Below are positions 22,143 through 33,486 of a stretch of DNA of 64,000 nt, one piece after another. The notes under the pieces were generated by a model. That model had not been told where the DNA came from, made no database searches, and saw only the letters and a program-made list of their open reading frames with translations. Source of the DNA: Boesenbergia rotunda. Taxonomy: Eukaryota > Streptophyta > Magnoliopsida > Zingiberales > Zingiberaceae. Both the position numbers and the translations under genes were made by a program. Where the stretch lies: NCBI GenBank assembly GCA_024364735.1, contig JAGFNQ010002612.1:660533-724532 (forward strand), read 5' to 3'. Positions within the stretch are counted from its first letter, which is position 1, and each line of letters begins with the position of its first letter.

Positions 22143-22976
22143 TGATCCGGGCATATGATTTTTAGAAGGATTGAGGGCTCGGTCGGGTCTGATTGCTGAT
22201 CTGAACTGGCAGTTAATAGGTCCGATCAAAGGTCACCCCGGGGTCGGGGCCCTTGGGGTCGATCATCCCAGGTCGGGGCCACCGAGGTTAGTCGTTCGAG
22301 GTCAGGACTCTCGAGGTCATCCGTCCGGGGTCAAGACCTTCAAGGTCGGACGCCCGAGGTCGGGACCCTCGAGGTCATCCGTCCGGGGTCAAGACCTTCA
22401 AGGTCGGGCGCCCGAGGTCGGGACCCTCGAGGTCATCCGTCCGGGGTCAAGACCTTCAAGGTCGGACGCCCGGGGTCGGGATCATCGAGGTCAGTCGTCC
22501 GAGGTCAGGTACTCATGATCATACGGAGACGATCGAATAATTGCAAGTCTTTCCTATCGCATGAGCTTTTCATATCAGATACTCAAGAGATAATTCCCTC
22601 TGACATGATCATTACCTGGCAAAGCCGCCAATAATAAAAGGGGAACAGAAGAGACATAGTAGGCAATGTGTCAGGCGTTTATGAGGGTCAGGCGGCTATG
22701 GCAGTTTCACAGCATTAAATGCGGCCGTCAATATCACCATCTGTCAACTGACCATCCCTTAATGAGATTTGCCAGCCCTGACACAGCAGAGAGTTGCCTC
22801 TCCCCTATATAAACCCCCCCTGGGGCTTCAAAGAAGGGATCGCTGCCATTTTGCAACCACTCCACCCCATTGAGAGCTCTATTTCGGTCCGACCTCCCAA
22901 ACTACAGCAGACCGGGTCGGCTTGGTCAGACCGAGTCATCCGAGAAAGAACCAATCTTCGCTTGTCGACGGGATCA
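22143..22976 (+). repeat. 5' LTR of the Tat element
   Basis: 834 bases, TGATCC…GGATCA. The block 22290-22500 is a tandem array of 58 base units (the CAAGACCTTCAAGGTCGG word falls at 22332, 22390 and 22448), rich in GAGGTC and GGGTCGGG words. TATATAAA is at 22806-22813. Confidence 0.92.
22806..22813 (+). promoter_or_regulatory. TATA box of the Tat 5' LTR
   Basis: TATATAAA after a C-rich stretch, 163 bases before the LTR end. The same motif stands at 32708-32715 in the 3' LTR. Confidence 0.75.
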
Positions 22977-22980
22977 AATT

Positions 22981-22998
22981 TGGCGCCGTCTGTGGGAA
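22981..22998 (+). other. Primer binding site of the Tat element
   Basis: TGGCGCCGTCTGTGGGAA begins four bases after the LTR end and is the form seen at this place in Tat/Retand elements. Confidence 0.8.
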
Positions 22999-23021
22999 TC
23001 TCACCTGATCGAAAGCTGAAG

Positions 23022-26000
23022 ATGAGCGACTCCAATCGGATGGCCGTGATGCTTTCGCAAGAAGACCTCGACCTGCTAGTAGAAGCTAAAGCTAGGAAGT
23101 TGGCGGAGGCGCAACAAGCAGCGGCTCGACCCGCTCAGGCGGGCCCGGCCGAGCAGACTACTCGGATGGGTACCGAAGGAGGGGGCCGACAAGATGAAAG
23201 TCCTCACTTCCATCGGGCACTATTCGGCCCAGCTGAGGGAGCAGGGCAATCAGACCCCCACGAAGCCACATCCAGTCATACCAAAGTTAGCAAAGGGAAG
23301 GCCCCTCTTGTGCCGACCCCGACTGAGCGCACAGGATTCCCCTTCTCTAGCCAGGTCTTGACTGAGCCGTTGCCTAAGCATTTCAAACCCCCTTCCATCG
23401 CTGAATACGGAGGAACTACTGATCCTGAAGAGCATTTAAAGAAATTTGAGAATGCCTCGATGCTGCATCCCCGATGGGGTCAAGTGCCGGGCCTTCCTGA
23501 CCACTCTAGCCGGGCCGGCCCAGCGATGGTTTGATAGACTCCCGGAGGGATCGATTAAGAACTTCTCTGATTTCAAGAAGCTGTTCCTGCAGCACTTCGC
23601 CAGCAGCAAAAGGCACCACAAGACCAGTTTGAACCTGTTTACCATGAAGCAGGGCTCCAAGGAATCCTTAAAAGCCTACATCAAGAGGTTCAATCAAGTT
23701 GTGCTGGACGTGCCCACCGCTACGTCCGAAGTATTAATTAGCGCCTTCGCTCAAGCGTTGCAGGAAGGAGAGTTCTTCAGATCTTTGATCAGAAAGCCCC
23801 CCAAGGACTTTGAAAGCCTCCTGGGTAAAGCCAGTAAGTACGTGGATGTGGAAGAAGCACAGGCTGCCAGGCGGCCGGAGGTCAAGCCAGCACCCGAGGT
23901 CCCCCAGCATCATCAAAGGAATGCGCCTCCCGGAGGACCTCTCAGAAGTCCCAGGGCTATGGGACACAGACAAGGGACCGAAAGGGGAATAGTGCAACAA
24001 GTGGCTCAGGGTTGCTTCCCGTCCAGGTGGCAGCCTTACTGTTCCTTTCATAACAGCCATACCCACGACCTTCAAGACTGCTGGCAGGCCGGCCGAGGTC
24101 GTGGTAGGGTTGGGCGGGGTAGTCTGAGAGGAGCCCAGCAAGGAGGTGGTCGGGGTCGAGGGAGAACAGCGCCGAACCGGTCGGAGGGCAATGCTCGATC
24201 GGCCGCCCCCATAGCCAGACAACTGTTCCCGACCCCCACCTCTCCCGAGCGCGGCAATGTTAATGAGGAACAGGCCAACCAACAGAATGCAGTACACGGG
24301 GCCATTCACGTGATTTCTGGAGGCCCCACCTATGGAGATTCCAACAGAGCTCGGAAGTCGCAGGCTAGACGACTCGACATCTACCAAGTGGGTTGCAGTT
24401 CCGCCCAAGCCCGGGGCCCACAGATCAGCTTCGGCCCATCAGATCTGCAAGGAGTAGAAGTTCCTCATGATGACGCCCTGGTCGTCACCGCGATCATAGC
24501 CAATTACCAGATCCACAGAACTATTGTGGATACAGGAAGTTCGGTAAACATCCTATACTTAAAAGCTTTCGAGCAATTGCAAATTGAAGTTACTGAGCTC
24601 CGACCTGTGGCCACACCTCTGTTCGGGTTCACGGGAAATGAAGTACAGCCTTTGGGTCAGATCAAGCTGGCCGTATCACTCGGCGAAGAACCCTTGAGGA
24701 GAACCAGGTGGGCCACATTCCTGGTAGTGGATGCCCCCTCAGCCTACAATGCCATATTGGGTCGGTCGGTGCTGAACGAGTTCCGGGCCGTGGTGTCCAC
24801 CTTTTACTTAAAGGTCAAATTCCCAGTGGGTGACCAAGTTGGAGAAGCTAAAGGAGATCAAAAAGTGGCACGGCGGTGCTATGTGGATGACGTTCGAGTG
24901 GAGGTCAGTAAGTCCTTCCGAGCGACGCCGGCCAATTGCAACATGGTGCAATCTTCCCCGCCCTCTCCTTGGGCTGATCTGATAGAGGAAAAAGAAGAAG
25001 TTCAGCTCTTGCCTGACAGGGAAGAAACTAAAGTGCAGATAGCTCCTGGATTGGCGCCCGACCTCAAACAACAGTTAATAGAATGTCTGACCCAGAATCG
25101 AGATGTGTTTGCTTGGTCCCAACAAGATCTTAAAGGGGTCAGACCCGAGATAATGGAGCACAAGCTGCACGTGTACCCTGACGCCCGACCTGTCAAACAG
25201 AAGAAAAGAGATTTCAGTCCCGAACAAAATAAGATCATTCAGGCCGAGGTGGAGAGATTGTTGGAAGCAGGGCATGTCCGAGAGGTCCAATTCCCGGCTT
25301 GGTTAGCCAATGTTGTGCTGGTCTCCAAGCCAGGTGGCAAGTGGAGGGTCTGTATTGACTTTAGGGATCTCAACAAAGCTTGCCCTAAGGACTGCTACTC
25401 GCTTCCCCGGATAGATCAGATGGTAGACTCCACCGCCGGGAACGAACTCATCTGCATGTTGGATGCCTACCAGGGATATCATCAAGTACCCTTAGCATTA
25501 GAAGATCAAGAGAAGGTCAGTTTTGTCACTGCCGAAGGTACTTATTGCTACACAGTTATGCCCTTCGGACTCAAAAATGCTGGGGCAACTTATCAAAGGC
25601 TGATGAATAAAGTCTTCAAGGAGCAGCTCGGGAGGAACGTGGAGGTGTATGTAGATGACATTCTCATCAAATCCTCCCAAGCTGCCGACCTCGTAGCTGA
25701 TGTTCAGGAGACCTGCGGCACTCTCCGAAGGTATGGCCTCAAACTTAACCCTGCGAAATGTTTGTTCGAAGCCAAAAGTGGAAAATTCCTGGGTTACATC
25801 TTGACCGAGCGGGGGATAGAAGCCAACCCGAGTAAAGTGCAAGCCCTGCTGGACATGCCACCGCCAAGAAACCTGAGGGAGGTCCAGCGCCTGACCGGGA
25901 GAATCACGGCCCTATCTCGGTTTATCTCTCGGTCGGCCACCAGGAGTCTGCCGTTCTTCAAGATCTTGCGCAAAGCTTCTAAGTTTCAGTGGGATGCCGA

Positions 26001-28170
26001 GTGCGACCAAGCTTTCGAAGAGTTGAAGACCTACTTAGTCGGTTTACCAGTGCTAGCCAAACCGGAAGAGGGAGAACCCTTGTATGTTTATTTATCTACT
26101 ACTGAAGAAGCTGTTAGTGCTGTGCTTGTAACCCAGAAAGAAACCGAGCAGCAACCGGTCTATTTCTTTGGGCATCTACTTAAAGAAGCCGAGTGTAGGT
26201 ACACTACACTCGAGAAGTTAGCTTATGTCCTGGTGTTGATGGCTCGGCGACTGCGACCCTACTTTCTGGCCCATCCTATCCGAGTGCTGACCAATAGCAC
26301 ACTCGGGAAGGTCTTGATCAATCCTGAAGTCTCGGGTCGGTTAGTCAAATGGACAACCGAACTAAGCGAGTATGACATTCAGTATCAGCCCAGAACGGCA
26401 ATCAAAGCTCAGGCCTTGGCAGATTTCTTGAGTGAGCTTCATACAGAGGAAGAGGAGGAGGTCTGGAAAATATACGTGGATGGGTCGGCCACCCGGGTGG
26501 GGAGTGGCTTAGGCATTCTGTTGGTGTCTCCCAAAGGAGACCCCATCCATCTCGCGGTGCGACTAGAGTACCAAGCTACCAATAATCAGGCGGAGTATGA
26601 GGCCCTCTTGGCCGGCCTCCAGGCGGCCAGACAGGTCGGGGCCACTCGGGTCATCCTGCATTCTGATTCTCAGTTAGTGACTCAGCAGGTGGCCGGACGG
26701 TTCGAAGTGAATGATGAGAAGTTGCAGACCTATGTAGAAGCATACCAGAAGTTACAAGCAGAATTTCAAGAAGTCCAGCTTATCCAGATCCCTCGAGGGG
26801 ACAATGCCAAGGCGGATGAGCTAGCTAGGCTGGCCAGCTCTGTCCGTCCATGGGTTTTCCCCAAACCTTCGCCCCAGGTCATGCTAGTGGCTCAAGTCGA
26901 GAGGGAAGCAGAAGCGGAGATAGAGAGGGACTGGAGAGCCCCATTCATCGCTTACCTGAAAGAGGGGACTCTGCCGGACAGCCCCGAGCGAGCTCAGCTA
27001 TTGAAGATCAGAGCAGCCCGATTTACCCTGATAGGAGACGCGTTGTATAAGCGGGCTTTTTCCCGACCTCTAGCCAGATGCCTCGGGAAGGAAGATGCAG
27101 ACTATGTGCTCAGAGAAGTGCACTTGGGGTGCTGCGGAAATCATTCCGGAGGTCGGTCCATGGCTAGAAAGGTCCTGCTGGCCGGTTACTTCTGGCCGAC
27201 CCTTCAGAAGGACGCCGAGAAGATGGCTCTTTCCTGCTTGTCTTGTCAGAAGTATCAGAATCTTTCGCACCGACCTGTCGAGATGCTGAGGGCTTCCACC
27301 GTGTCTTGTCCCTTCGACCAATGGGGCATGGACATAGTCGGGCCATTCCCCAAAGCAGCCGGTCAGAAGAAGTTCTTGCTAGTGGCAGTAGATTACTTCT
27401 CTAAGTGGATTGAGGCGGAAGCCTTAGCGCGGATCACTGAACAAGCAGCGAAGAAATTCCTGTGACAGAATATCTTATGCCGATATGGCATACCGCATAA
27501 GCTGGTATCAGACAATGGTCGGCAATTTCAAGGCCGGATAATCAGAAATTGGTGCAAGGAATTTGGGGTCAAGCAGGCCTTCACTTCCGTGGCATACCCC
27601 CAGAGTAATGGCCAGGCCGAGGTAGCCAATAGAGAGATCCTGAAAGGGCTCAGAGCCAAGCTAGACCAGGTCGGCGGATCTTGGGTGGATGAGCTTCCTG
27701 GTGTCCTATGGGCCCTCCGAACCACACCCAAAGAGGGGTCGGGCTGCACCCCCTTTCAGTTAGTCTATGGGAGTGAAGCGGTAGTCCCCATGGAGGTCGG
27801 TTGTGAGTTGGACAGAAGACAATTGTATGGAGAAGACAATGCGGAGAAAAGATGAGCTGAATTAGATCTGATCGAGGAGGTCCGCGCTAAGGCTGCAGTC
27901 CGTATGACCGCTTACCAACAAAGGATACGGAACAGATACAACCAACAGGTCATACCTCGACATTTCCAGGTGGGGGACAAGGTATGGAAAAGAGTCAAGC
28001 CAGTGGGAGAAGTAGGCAAGCTGGAGCCTCCATGGAGTGGTCCGTTCCTGGTGGTCGAGGCGCTGGGGTCGGGAGCCTATTATCTACAGGATGCTCAAGG
28101 AAAGCGACTCGGAAGACCTTGGAGTGCAGTGCATTTAAAATTGTACCGTGAGGAGAGTGGAGTGGAATAA
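23022..28170 (+). pseudogene. Tat gag-pol polyprotein with one frameshift and two stops
   Basis: Starts at ATG 23022 (MSDSNRMAV). One frame runs to about 23470, where an indel moves gag into the frame that then continues to 28170. Domains: Gag capsid with PAQRWFDRLP and a Gly/Arg-rich tail; aspartic protease DTGSS (Asp codon 24529); RT with YVDD (25648-25659); a first RNase H; an archaeal-type RNase H (YVDGSA, Asp codon 26479; NNQAEYEAL; LHSDSQLV); integrase with zinc-binding region and DDE residues at 27331 (Asp), 27511 (Asp) and 27619 (Glu), giving exact D-35-E spacing. TGA stops interrupt integrase at 27463 (Trp expected) and 27853. All catalytic residues I could check are present, so decay is slight. 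Confidence 0.92.
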
Positions 28171-29152
28171 CTCTTGTAACTGTAATCAGAAAGAGCGATG
28201 ATAAAGACCAACTCCAGCTTTCCAAGGGAAACAACCACAGCAAGTTATAAGTGAGCTCGCGCTCACGCACCCACCGGATCGGCGCCGATCGGGCGTGGCG
28301 TTCCACGTTCGGTCGGGCCCGGTCGGGTGTGGCGGTCCACGTTCGGTCAGGGTAAGTCGGGCGGTGTCCAGGCTCTTGCTAAGGCAAGTTATAAGTGGGC
28401 TTGCTCTCACGCACCCACCGGATCGGCGCCGAGCGGGCGTGGCGTTCCACGTTCGGTCGGGCCCGGTCGGGCGTGGCGATCCACGTTCGGTCAGGGTAAG
28501 TCGGACGGTGTCCAGGCTCTTGCTCGAAATAAGCATAAATCATTATCTTCCTACAGTATCTATCGCCGAGTCAGGATATTCGCCCGGCCGAGCCAAATTG
28601 CCGAGTCAAGGTATCTACCTGACCTGACAAGACCACCGAGTCGGGTTGTACGCTCGATCGACCCTCATTGCTGAGCCAGAGTATCGACCTGACCTAGCTA
28701 CATTCCCAAGGCTTAAGAAAAGACAGGCTAAGAGACTAGAGCACTAGTCTCCCGAGCGCCTGGTACGTAGCCGAATTTTCGAGTCGATTGAAGAAATCAA
28801 ACTAAGAAGTCTATCTCACGAGAATGACTTGAGCGGCCCCAGCGACCCATGATTAGTGAAGCTTGGACGTATGATTCGTAGCCTCAAGCTTCAGCAAATG
28901 GGGCGAGTACATCAAACAAGTAACACTTAGCAAAAATATAAGGCATCCCAAACGGCTAGACGAAATAAAGAAAAAAGGAAAATCGACGGAAATTAGATAA
29001 GGCCTGGGGCCATCACAGAGTCGGGCCTAAAAGGCCAAGTCGAGAGAATGGATATCATTACAAAATTTCAAAATAGCCTAGAGAGATGAAGCGCGGGCAG
29101 ACAGAATGGCCGCTCGGACTAAAAGAAAGTCGGAACCTCCAAACTAAGTATC
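28171..29152. repeat. Non-coding spacer with a 144 bp tandem repeat
   Basis: 28241-28384 is repeated at 28385-28528 almost unchanged. Each unit holds two shorter CCACGTTCGGTC-containing subunits. Further right, degenerate CCGAGTC-GG-TAT words recur. Open frames over the repeat are by-products of its high GC. Confidence 0.85.
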
Positions 29153-31554
29153 CTAGGTGAAGGGGGGGAAGGCGTCTTCAGGAATTGATGCCTTGATCCG
29201 CCTCAGCTTCACAGCATTAGGAGGGAGGTCCTCAGGAAGATGGCCGGCCTCGGTTAATTGCTGGATAGCACCTACTGCTCCATACTTAATCATGCCGCCC
29301 GTCCGCTCAGAAATCAGGTTCAGGAAGGAGTCTGACTGAATATAGGCCACTCGGGCAGCCTCAATCCGGGCCGACTCACCCGACTTATAGTCTTCCAGCT
29401 CCTTCCTAAGTCGAATAAGCTCGCCGCCCTGTCCCTGGAGGGTGGCCTCTCGGACAGCCAGCTGCGCATCCTTGCCCACTAGCTGAAGTTCCAAATTATG
29501 GAAGGCCTCTTGTTGGGCAGCTAGCTCTGTCTCTTTGTTCTTCAGGGCAAGCTGAGTTTGATGATGAGCGGCGTCCGACTCCTTAAATTTATGCTTGAGC
29601 TCCTTTGCGTCGGTTGTCATCTTGGCCAGGTCGGCATGAGCTCGGTTATACCGGCTCTTGAGGGTCTTGTTTTCGCCCTCCAAATGAGCCACCCGGTTAG
29701 TCAGACGCTCCATCTGCACCGCTGACTGAGTCGCCAACTGCTGCTCTTCCTCAGAATGGGTCTCCAGCTCCGATATATGAGACCTTAAAGCGGTTATTTC
29801 TGAGTGTAGCTGGTCCAAATCCTGGTCACCAGAAGGAAGGGTGCTCTGCGCCACTCGAGCTTCCAGGTCCCTCACCCGTCTTTCGGCCTCCCGGCGTGCT
29901 CGAGTATTGTCAACCAACGCTTGGCTGACTGAGTGGCCCAGCGCCCATTGCTGCGAAGTGAAGTGGAGGTCAGGAGTGGGGACATAAGCAATTGAAGAAG
30001 GAAAGAAGATACCTGAGTCATTCCCACGAAAAAGTGGTCAGCCAAGGTAACAGAGTCCATCGCAAGGGACGCTGTCCATCCCTCCTCCCAGCCCGAGACT
30101 AAATTATCGTGCAGGTTCAAGGGCTGGGGTTGGACAGTCGGAGCTAGAGAAATCGCTGAGGGCACTTGAACTTCCACCGTTGCCCGTGGCGGGGAATTCA
30201 TGGATAGGAGAGCTTCGACGGCGTCGAGGTTGGTGATGTTCAGCTGAGGGGCTGGGGGACGGGGCGCGGACATTGAGGTCGATGCGCCGGAAGGTATTGC
30301 TGCAGGAGTAGGGGGTCGGGCTGCGGACCGAGAAACTGTCTGGACCGGAGCCCGAAGGTCGGGCCGGAGAACCTCGGGAGCCAAAGCGGAGCTCGGGACC
30401 GAGGGTTGAAGGCCGGCCACAGCTTGACCCAGACGGGAAGGCGTCGCAGCCCGAACCTCTATGGGCGATTCGGGAGACGAAGGTGGGTCCACATTGAGAA
30501 CCACCCGGCGACGTTTTCGGACTAAGCTAGAAGAAGTAGCCTGGTCTACTTCTTCTTCTTCTGCCTCAGCCGGGGAAGAGGTCCCCTCGCCAGTCGGTTG
30601 GGTTGCTACTCCCGCCCCCTCCGTCGGGAGACTCTCCCCGGGGTCATTTGTTGTGCTTGGTGGCAGCTCGGGATCTGATGCGGTGCCTACGGGTGGTACC
30701 GCCCGAGCGGCTGCTAGCTGGGCGGCCAAAGCCTCCATGGCTTCATCCTCCCGATCCAGCACCGCGTCAACCCTAGCGCTGAACATAACTTCAGCTACAC
30801 AAAAGAAAAAGTTTTAGTTAGCACTAACAAGCTCATCGAGCAAGTAGAAGCGTACCGAGGGTGCCGGGTAGCTCTGCCGGGACTTGGCTCAGCCGGAACA
30901 GATACAGCATCCCCACGATCAACAGCTTGCCGGCGTGGTAGCGGGCCCCCCGAGCTTAGAAATGGCAGAGCGGTAGCCCGGTTCTGAACGAAGGTTCTTG
31001 AGCAGCTGTGGGTGATCAGGCAAGTTTTCTACCCACTCGGTAGGCCAGTTCGGTCGGGGGATTGATTGGATATAGAAGAAGTGAGATTTCCAACCTTTAT
31101 TGGAGGAAGGCACCTTCTCCAGGAAGGCAGAGTTAATACGAGCCTAGAAGTAGAAATTCCCGGGCTCTTGTTTCTTAAGATAATAGAAAAAATGAAATAC
31201 TCGGGGTTCTAGGGGGATTTTGTGGGCGGTAAAGACGATCACGGCGCCGCACAAGATTCGGATCGAGTTTGGGGCTAATTGAGACAAAGAGACCTGGAAA
31301 TAACGGCAGATCTCGCGGAAGAAGGGATGTAGGGGAAAGCGCAGACCGGCTAACAGCTGATCGGAAAAGACGGTAAAATGACTTAAGGGGGGCTGGTGTG
31401 CCCGACCTCGACGATCGGGCTGAGTTATCGGGTGGTCTTCGGGGATCGAGTAATCTATGCGTAGAGTTTCTATCTGACCTAGGGTAAGGGAAGATCGGGT
31501 GGTCAAGTACCATGGCTCGGGAGGCGCAAACGGAGGTGCAGAAGATGAGGCCAT
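29153..31554 (-). pseudogene. Spliced antisense gene of the Tat element (PF04195-like N-terminus plus coiled coil)
   Basis: Minus strand, three exons: 31554-30856, 30794-30013 and 29950-29153, with GT-AG introns of 61 and 62 bases that keep the frame. Exon 1 from the ATG at 31554 encodes a domain resembling the plant 'putative gypsy type transposon' family (Transposase_28, PF04195): LRFPLHPFFREI, NSIRILCGAV, PSSNKGWKSHFF. Exon 2 is Pro/Ala/Ser-rich with a basic KRRRR-type patch; exon 3 is a long coiled coil ending at 29153. Damage: one TAG at 31144-31146 and a one-base indel in the G/C run near 30945-30955. Tat elements are known to carry extra genes here, some antisense, of unknown function. 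The own TATA box at 31731 suggests independent expression. Confidence 0.8.
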
Positions 31555-31730
31555 CAAAACAAAATCAGAAAAGGCACGGCAGGAGTTCGGCAAAGAGAGA
31601 GAGTACCTAAGAATGAAGTTCGCCGGAGATACCGTTCGTCGGAATCGAGGAGATCAGGCGGCGGAGGTCGGACAAGAATTGGGTGAGAAGCGAAGGTCGG
31701 GATGAAAAGAGGCAAAATGAGAGGACTAAC

Positions 31731-31739
31731 CTATTTATA
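31731..31739 (-). promoter_or_regulatory. TATA box for the antisense Tat gene
   Basis: TATAAATAG on the minus strand, about 180 bases upstream of the antisense ATG at 31554, in a sensible position for a core promoter. Confidence 0.6.
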
Positions 31740-32058
31740 CCCCGGGTGAAACCAGGAGGACCGTCCGATGGAGAAAAAGAAAAAGGCGGGGTAGACTCCT
31801 CACCGTCCGATCCCTGTCATTTCCTAGACCTCGAAGCATCATTTGCACGACGCCCAGGCCACGCCGGTGACGTTTCGCTGCTCGAGGCATCCAGTCGAGA
31901 AGCGACACGCGTCTTCGCATTAATGAGGAGTTGATAGGAGATACGACATTAAAAGGAAGGATCAGCCGTACGAGGTGACGCGCGGCAAGCCTACCGAGCC
32001 GAGAGCCTAGTCAGTCGGATCACGCTCCTCCTTCGACTAGACTTGAGAGGGAGGCTTG

Positions 32059-32879
32059 TGATCCAGGCGTATGATTTTTAGAAGGATTGAGGGCTCGGTC
32101 GGGTCCGATTACTGATCTGAACCGGCAGTTAATAGGTCCGATCAAAGGTCACCCCGGGGTCGGGGCCCTTGGGGTCGATCATCCAAGGTCGGGGCCACCG
32201 AGGTTAGTCGTTCGAGGTCAGGACCCCCGAGGTCATCCGTCTGAGGTCAAGACCTTCAAGGTCGGACGCCCGAGGTCGGGACCCTCGAGGTCATCCGTCC
32301 GGGGTCAAGACCTTCAAGGTCGGGCACCCGAGGTCGGGACCCTCGAGGTCATCCGTCCGGGGTCAAGACCTTCAAGGTCGAACGCCCGGGGTCGGGATCA
32401 TCAAGGTCAGGTACTCATGATCATACGAAGACGATCGAATAATTGCGAGTCTTTCCTATCGCATGAGCTTTTCATATCAGATACTCAAGAGATAATCCCC
32501 TCTGACACGATCATTACCTGGCAAAGCCGCCAATAATAAAAGGGGAACAGAAGAGACATATTAAGCAATGTGTCAGGCGTTTATGAGGGTCAGGCGGCTA
32601 TGGCAGTTTCACAGCATTAAATGCGGCCGTCAATATCACCATCTGTCAACTGACCATCCCTTAATGAGATTTGCCAGCCCTGACACAGCAGAGAGTTGCC
32701 TCTCCCCTATATAAACCCTCCCTTGGGGCTTCAAAGAGAGGATCGCTGCCAATTTGCAACCACTCCACCACATTGAGAGCTCTATTTCGGTCCGACCTCC
32801 CGAGTTACAGCAGACCGGGTCATCTTGTTCAGACCGAGTTATCCGAAGGAGAACCGGTCTTCGCTTGTCGACAGGATCA
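32059..32879 (+). repeat. 3' LTR of the Tat element
   Basis: 821 bases, preceded by the purine tract GAGAGGGAGG (32045-32054). It is collinear with the 5' LTR, including the 58 base array (about 32230-32400), but lacks a ~14 base GAGGTCAGTCGTCC segment found near 22488-22501. Confidence 0.92.
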
Positions 32880-32928
32880 TCTTCGATCCAAAACATTACC
32901 GTTCTACTCATACACTCTAATAGGAAAT

Positions 32929-33173
32929 GTTGGATCAGATAACAGACGAATCTGGGATGATTGATATTCGACCCTATGAAAGTTTCCCATCGGTCATTAG
33001 GATAAATCGGGAAGTGCTCACGGTGGACGATCTAGAAGCTCAGCATCATAGGATTTGTATCTCATTTAGAGGAAAAAAATCCTGCAACATATGTCGTACC
33101 TAGAGATCGAACCACGGATACCTAGGATAGTGACTAGTCATCCTATCACTGCACCATAACCCCCGGGGCACAT
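32929..33173 (-). mobile_element. tRNA-derived SINE-like element, copy 2
   Basis: Minus strand. The head near 33170 reads GGTTATGGTGCAGTGATAGG (A-box-like) and is followed by the B box GGTTCGATC, then the same body as the 17.1 kb copy. Short direct repeats ACA(C/T)TCTAATAGG(G)AA flank it at 32912-32926 and 33174-33189, as expected for a LINE-driven SINE insertion. Confidence 0.65.
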
Positions 33174-33189
33174 ACATTCTAATAGGGAA

Positions 33190-33440
33190 GTGTTCGCGGT
33201 GGGCAGTCTAGAAGCCCAGCGTCCCAGGGTACGCGCCCGATTTGAAGGAAAAATTATTGCAAAATACATCGTAACTAGGAAAGCACTCGCGGTGGGCGGT
33301 CTAGAAGCCAAGCATCTCAAAGTTCGCACCTCATTTGAAGAAAATTTTTTTACAAAATACGTCATAATTAAAGATCGAACCATGAATATCTAAAATAACG
33401 ATTAATCACTCTACCTCTACATCATAACCCTAGGGACACA
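33190..33440 (-). mobile_element. tRNA-derived SINE-like element, copy 3
   Basis: Minus strand. Head at about 33440 (GGTTATGATGTAGAGGTAGA, then GGTTCGATC). Flanked by ACATTCTAATAGGGAA (33174-33189) and ACACTCTAATAGGGAA (33441-33456). The body segment GGTGGGC(A/G)GTCTAGAAGCC occurs twice inside, so an internal partial duplication has lengthened this copy. Confidence 0.6.
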
Positions 33441-33486
33441 CACTCTAATAGGGAACATCCTTATTGTACCCCTATGCTGTTGGGAA

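Larger units (their letters stand above)
22143..32879 (+). mobile_element. Ty3/gypsy retrotransposon, Tat lineage (Retand-like), near intact
   Basis: The LTRs 22143-22976 and 32059-32879 share the terminal inverted repeat TGATCC…GGATCA. The primer site TGGCGCCGTCTGTGGGAA (22981-22998) is typical of Tat elements. gag-pol runs 23022-28170 with protease, RT, RNase H, a second archaeal-type RNase H and integrase; the dual RNase H is a Tat hallmark. Downstream lie GC-rich tandem repeats and an antisense spliced gene (29153-31554). No chromodomain is seen. One frameshift and two in-frame stops in gag-pol make it non-autonomous but young. No 5 bp duplication is evident (TTACT left, TCTTC right). Confidence 0.93.

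Noticed and set aside
22171..22518. Open frame over the Tat LTR repeats
   Set aside because: It follows the 58 bp tandem array in a non-coding LTR and recurs in the 3' LTR.
28186..28674. Open frames on both strands after Tat pol
   Set aside because: They come from the 144 bp GC-rich tandem repeat.
33130..33173. Possible tRNA gene on the minus strand
   Set aside because: A- and B-box-like motifs are present, but no cloverleaf with anticodon arm could be drawn and the body continues as a repeated element, so a SINE fits better.
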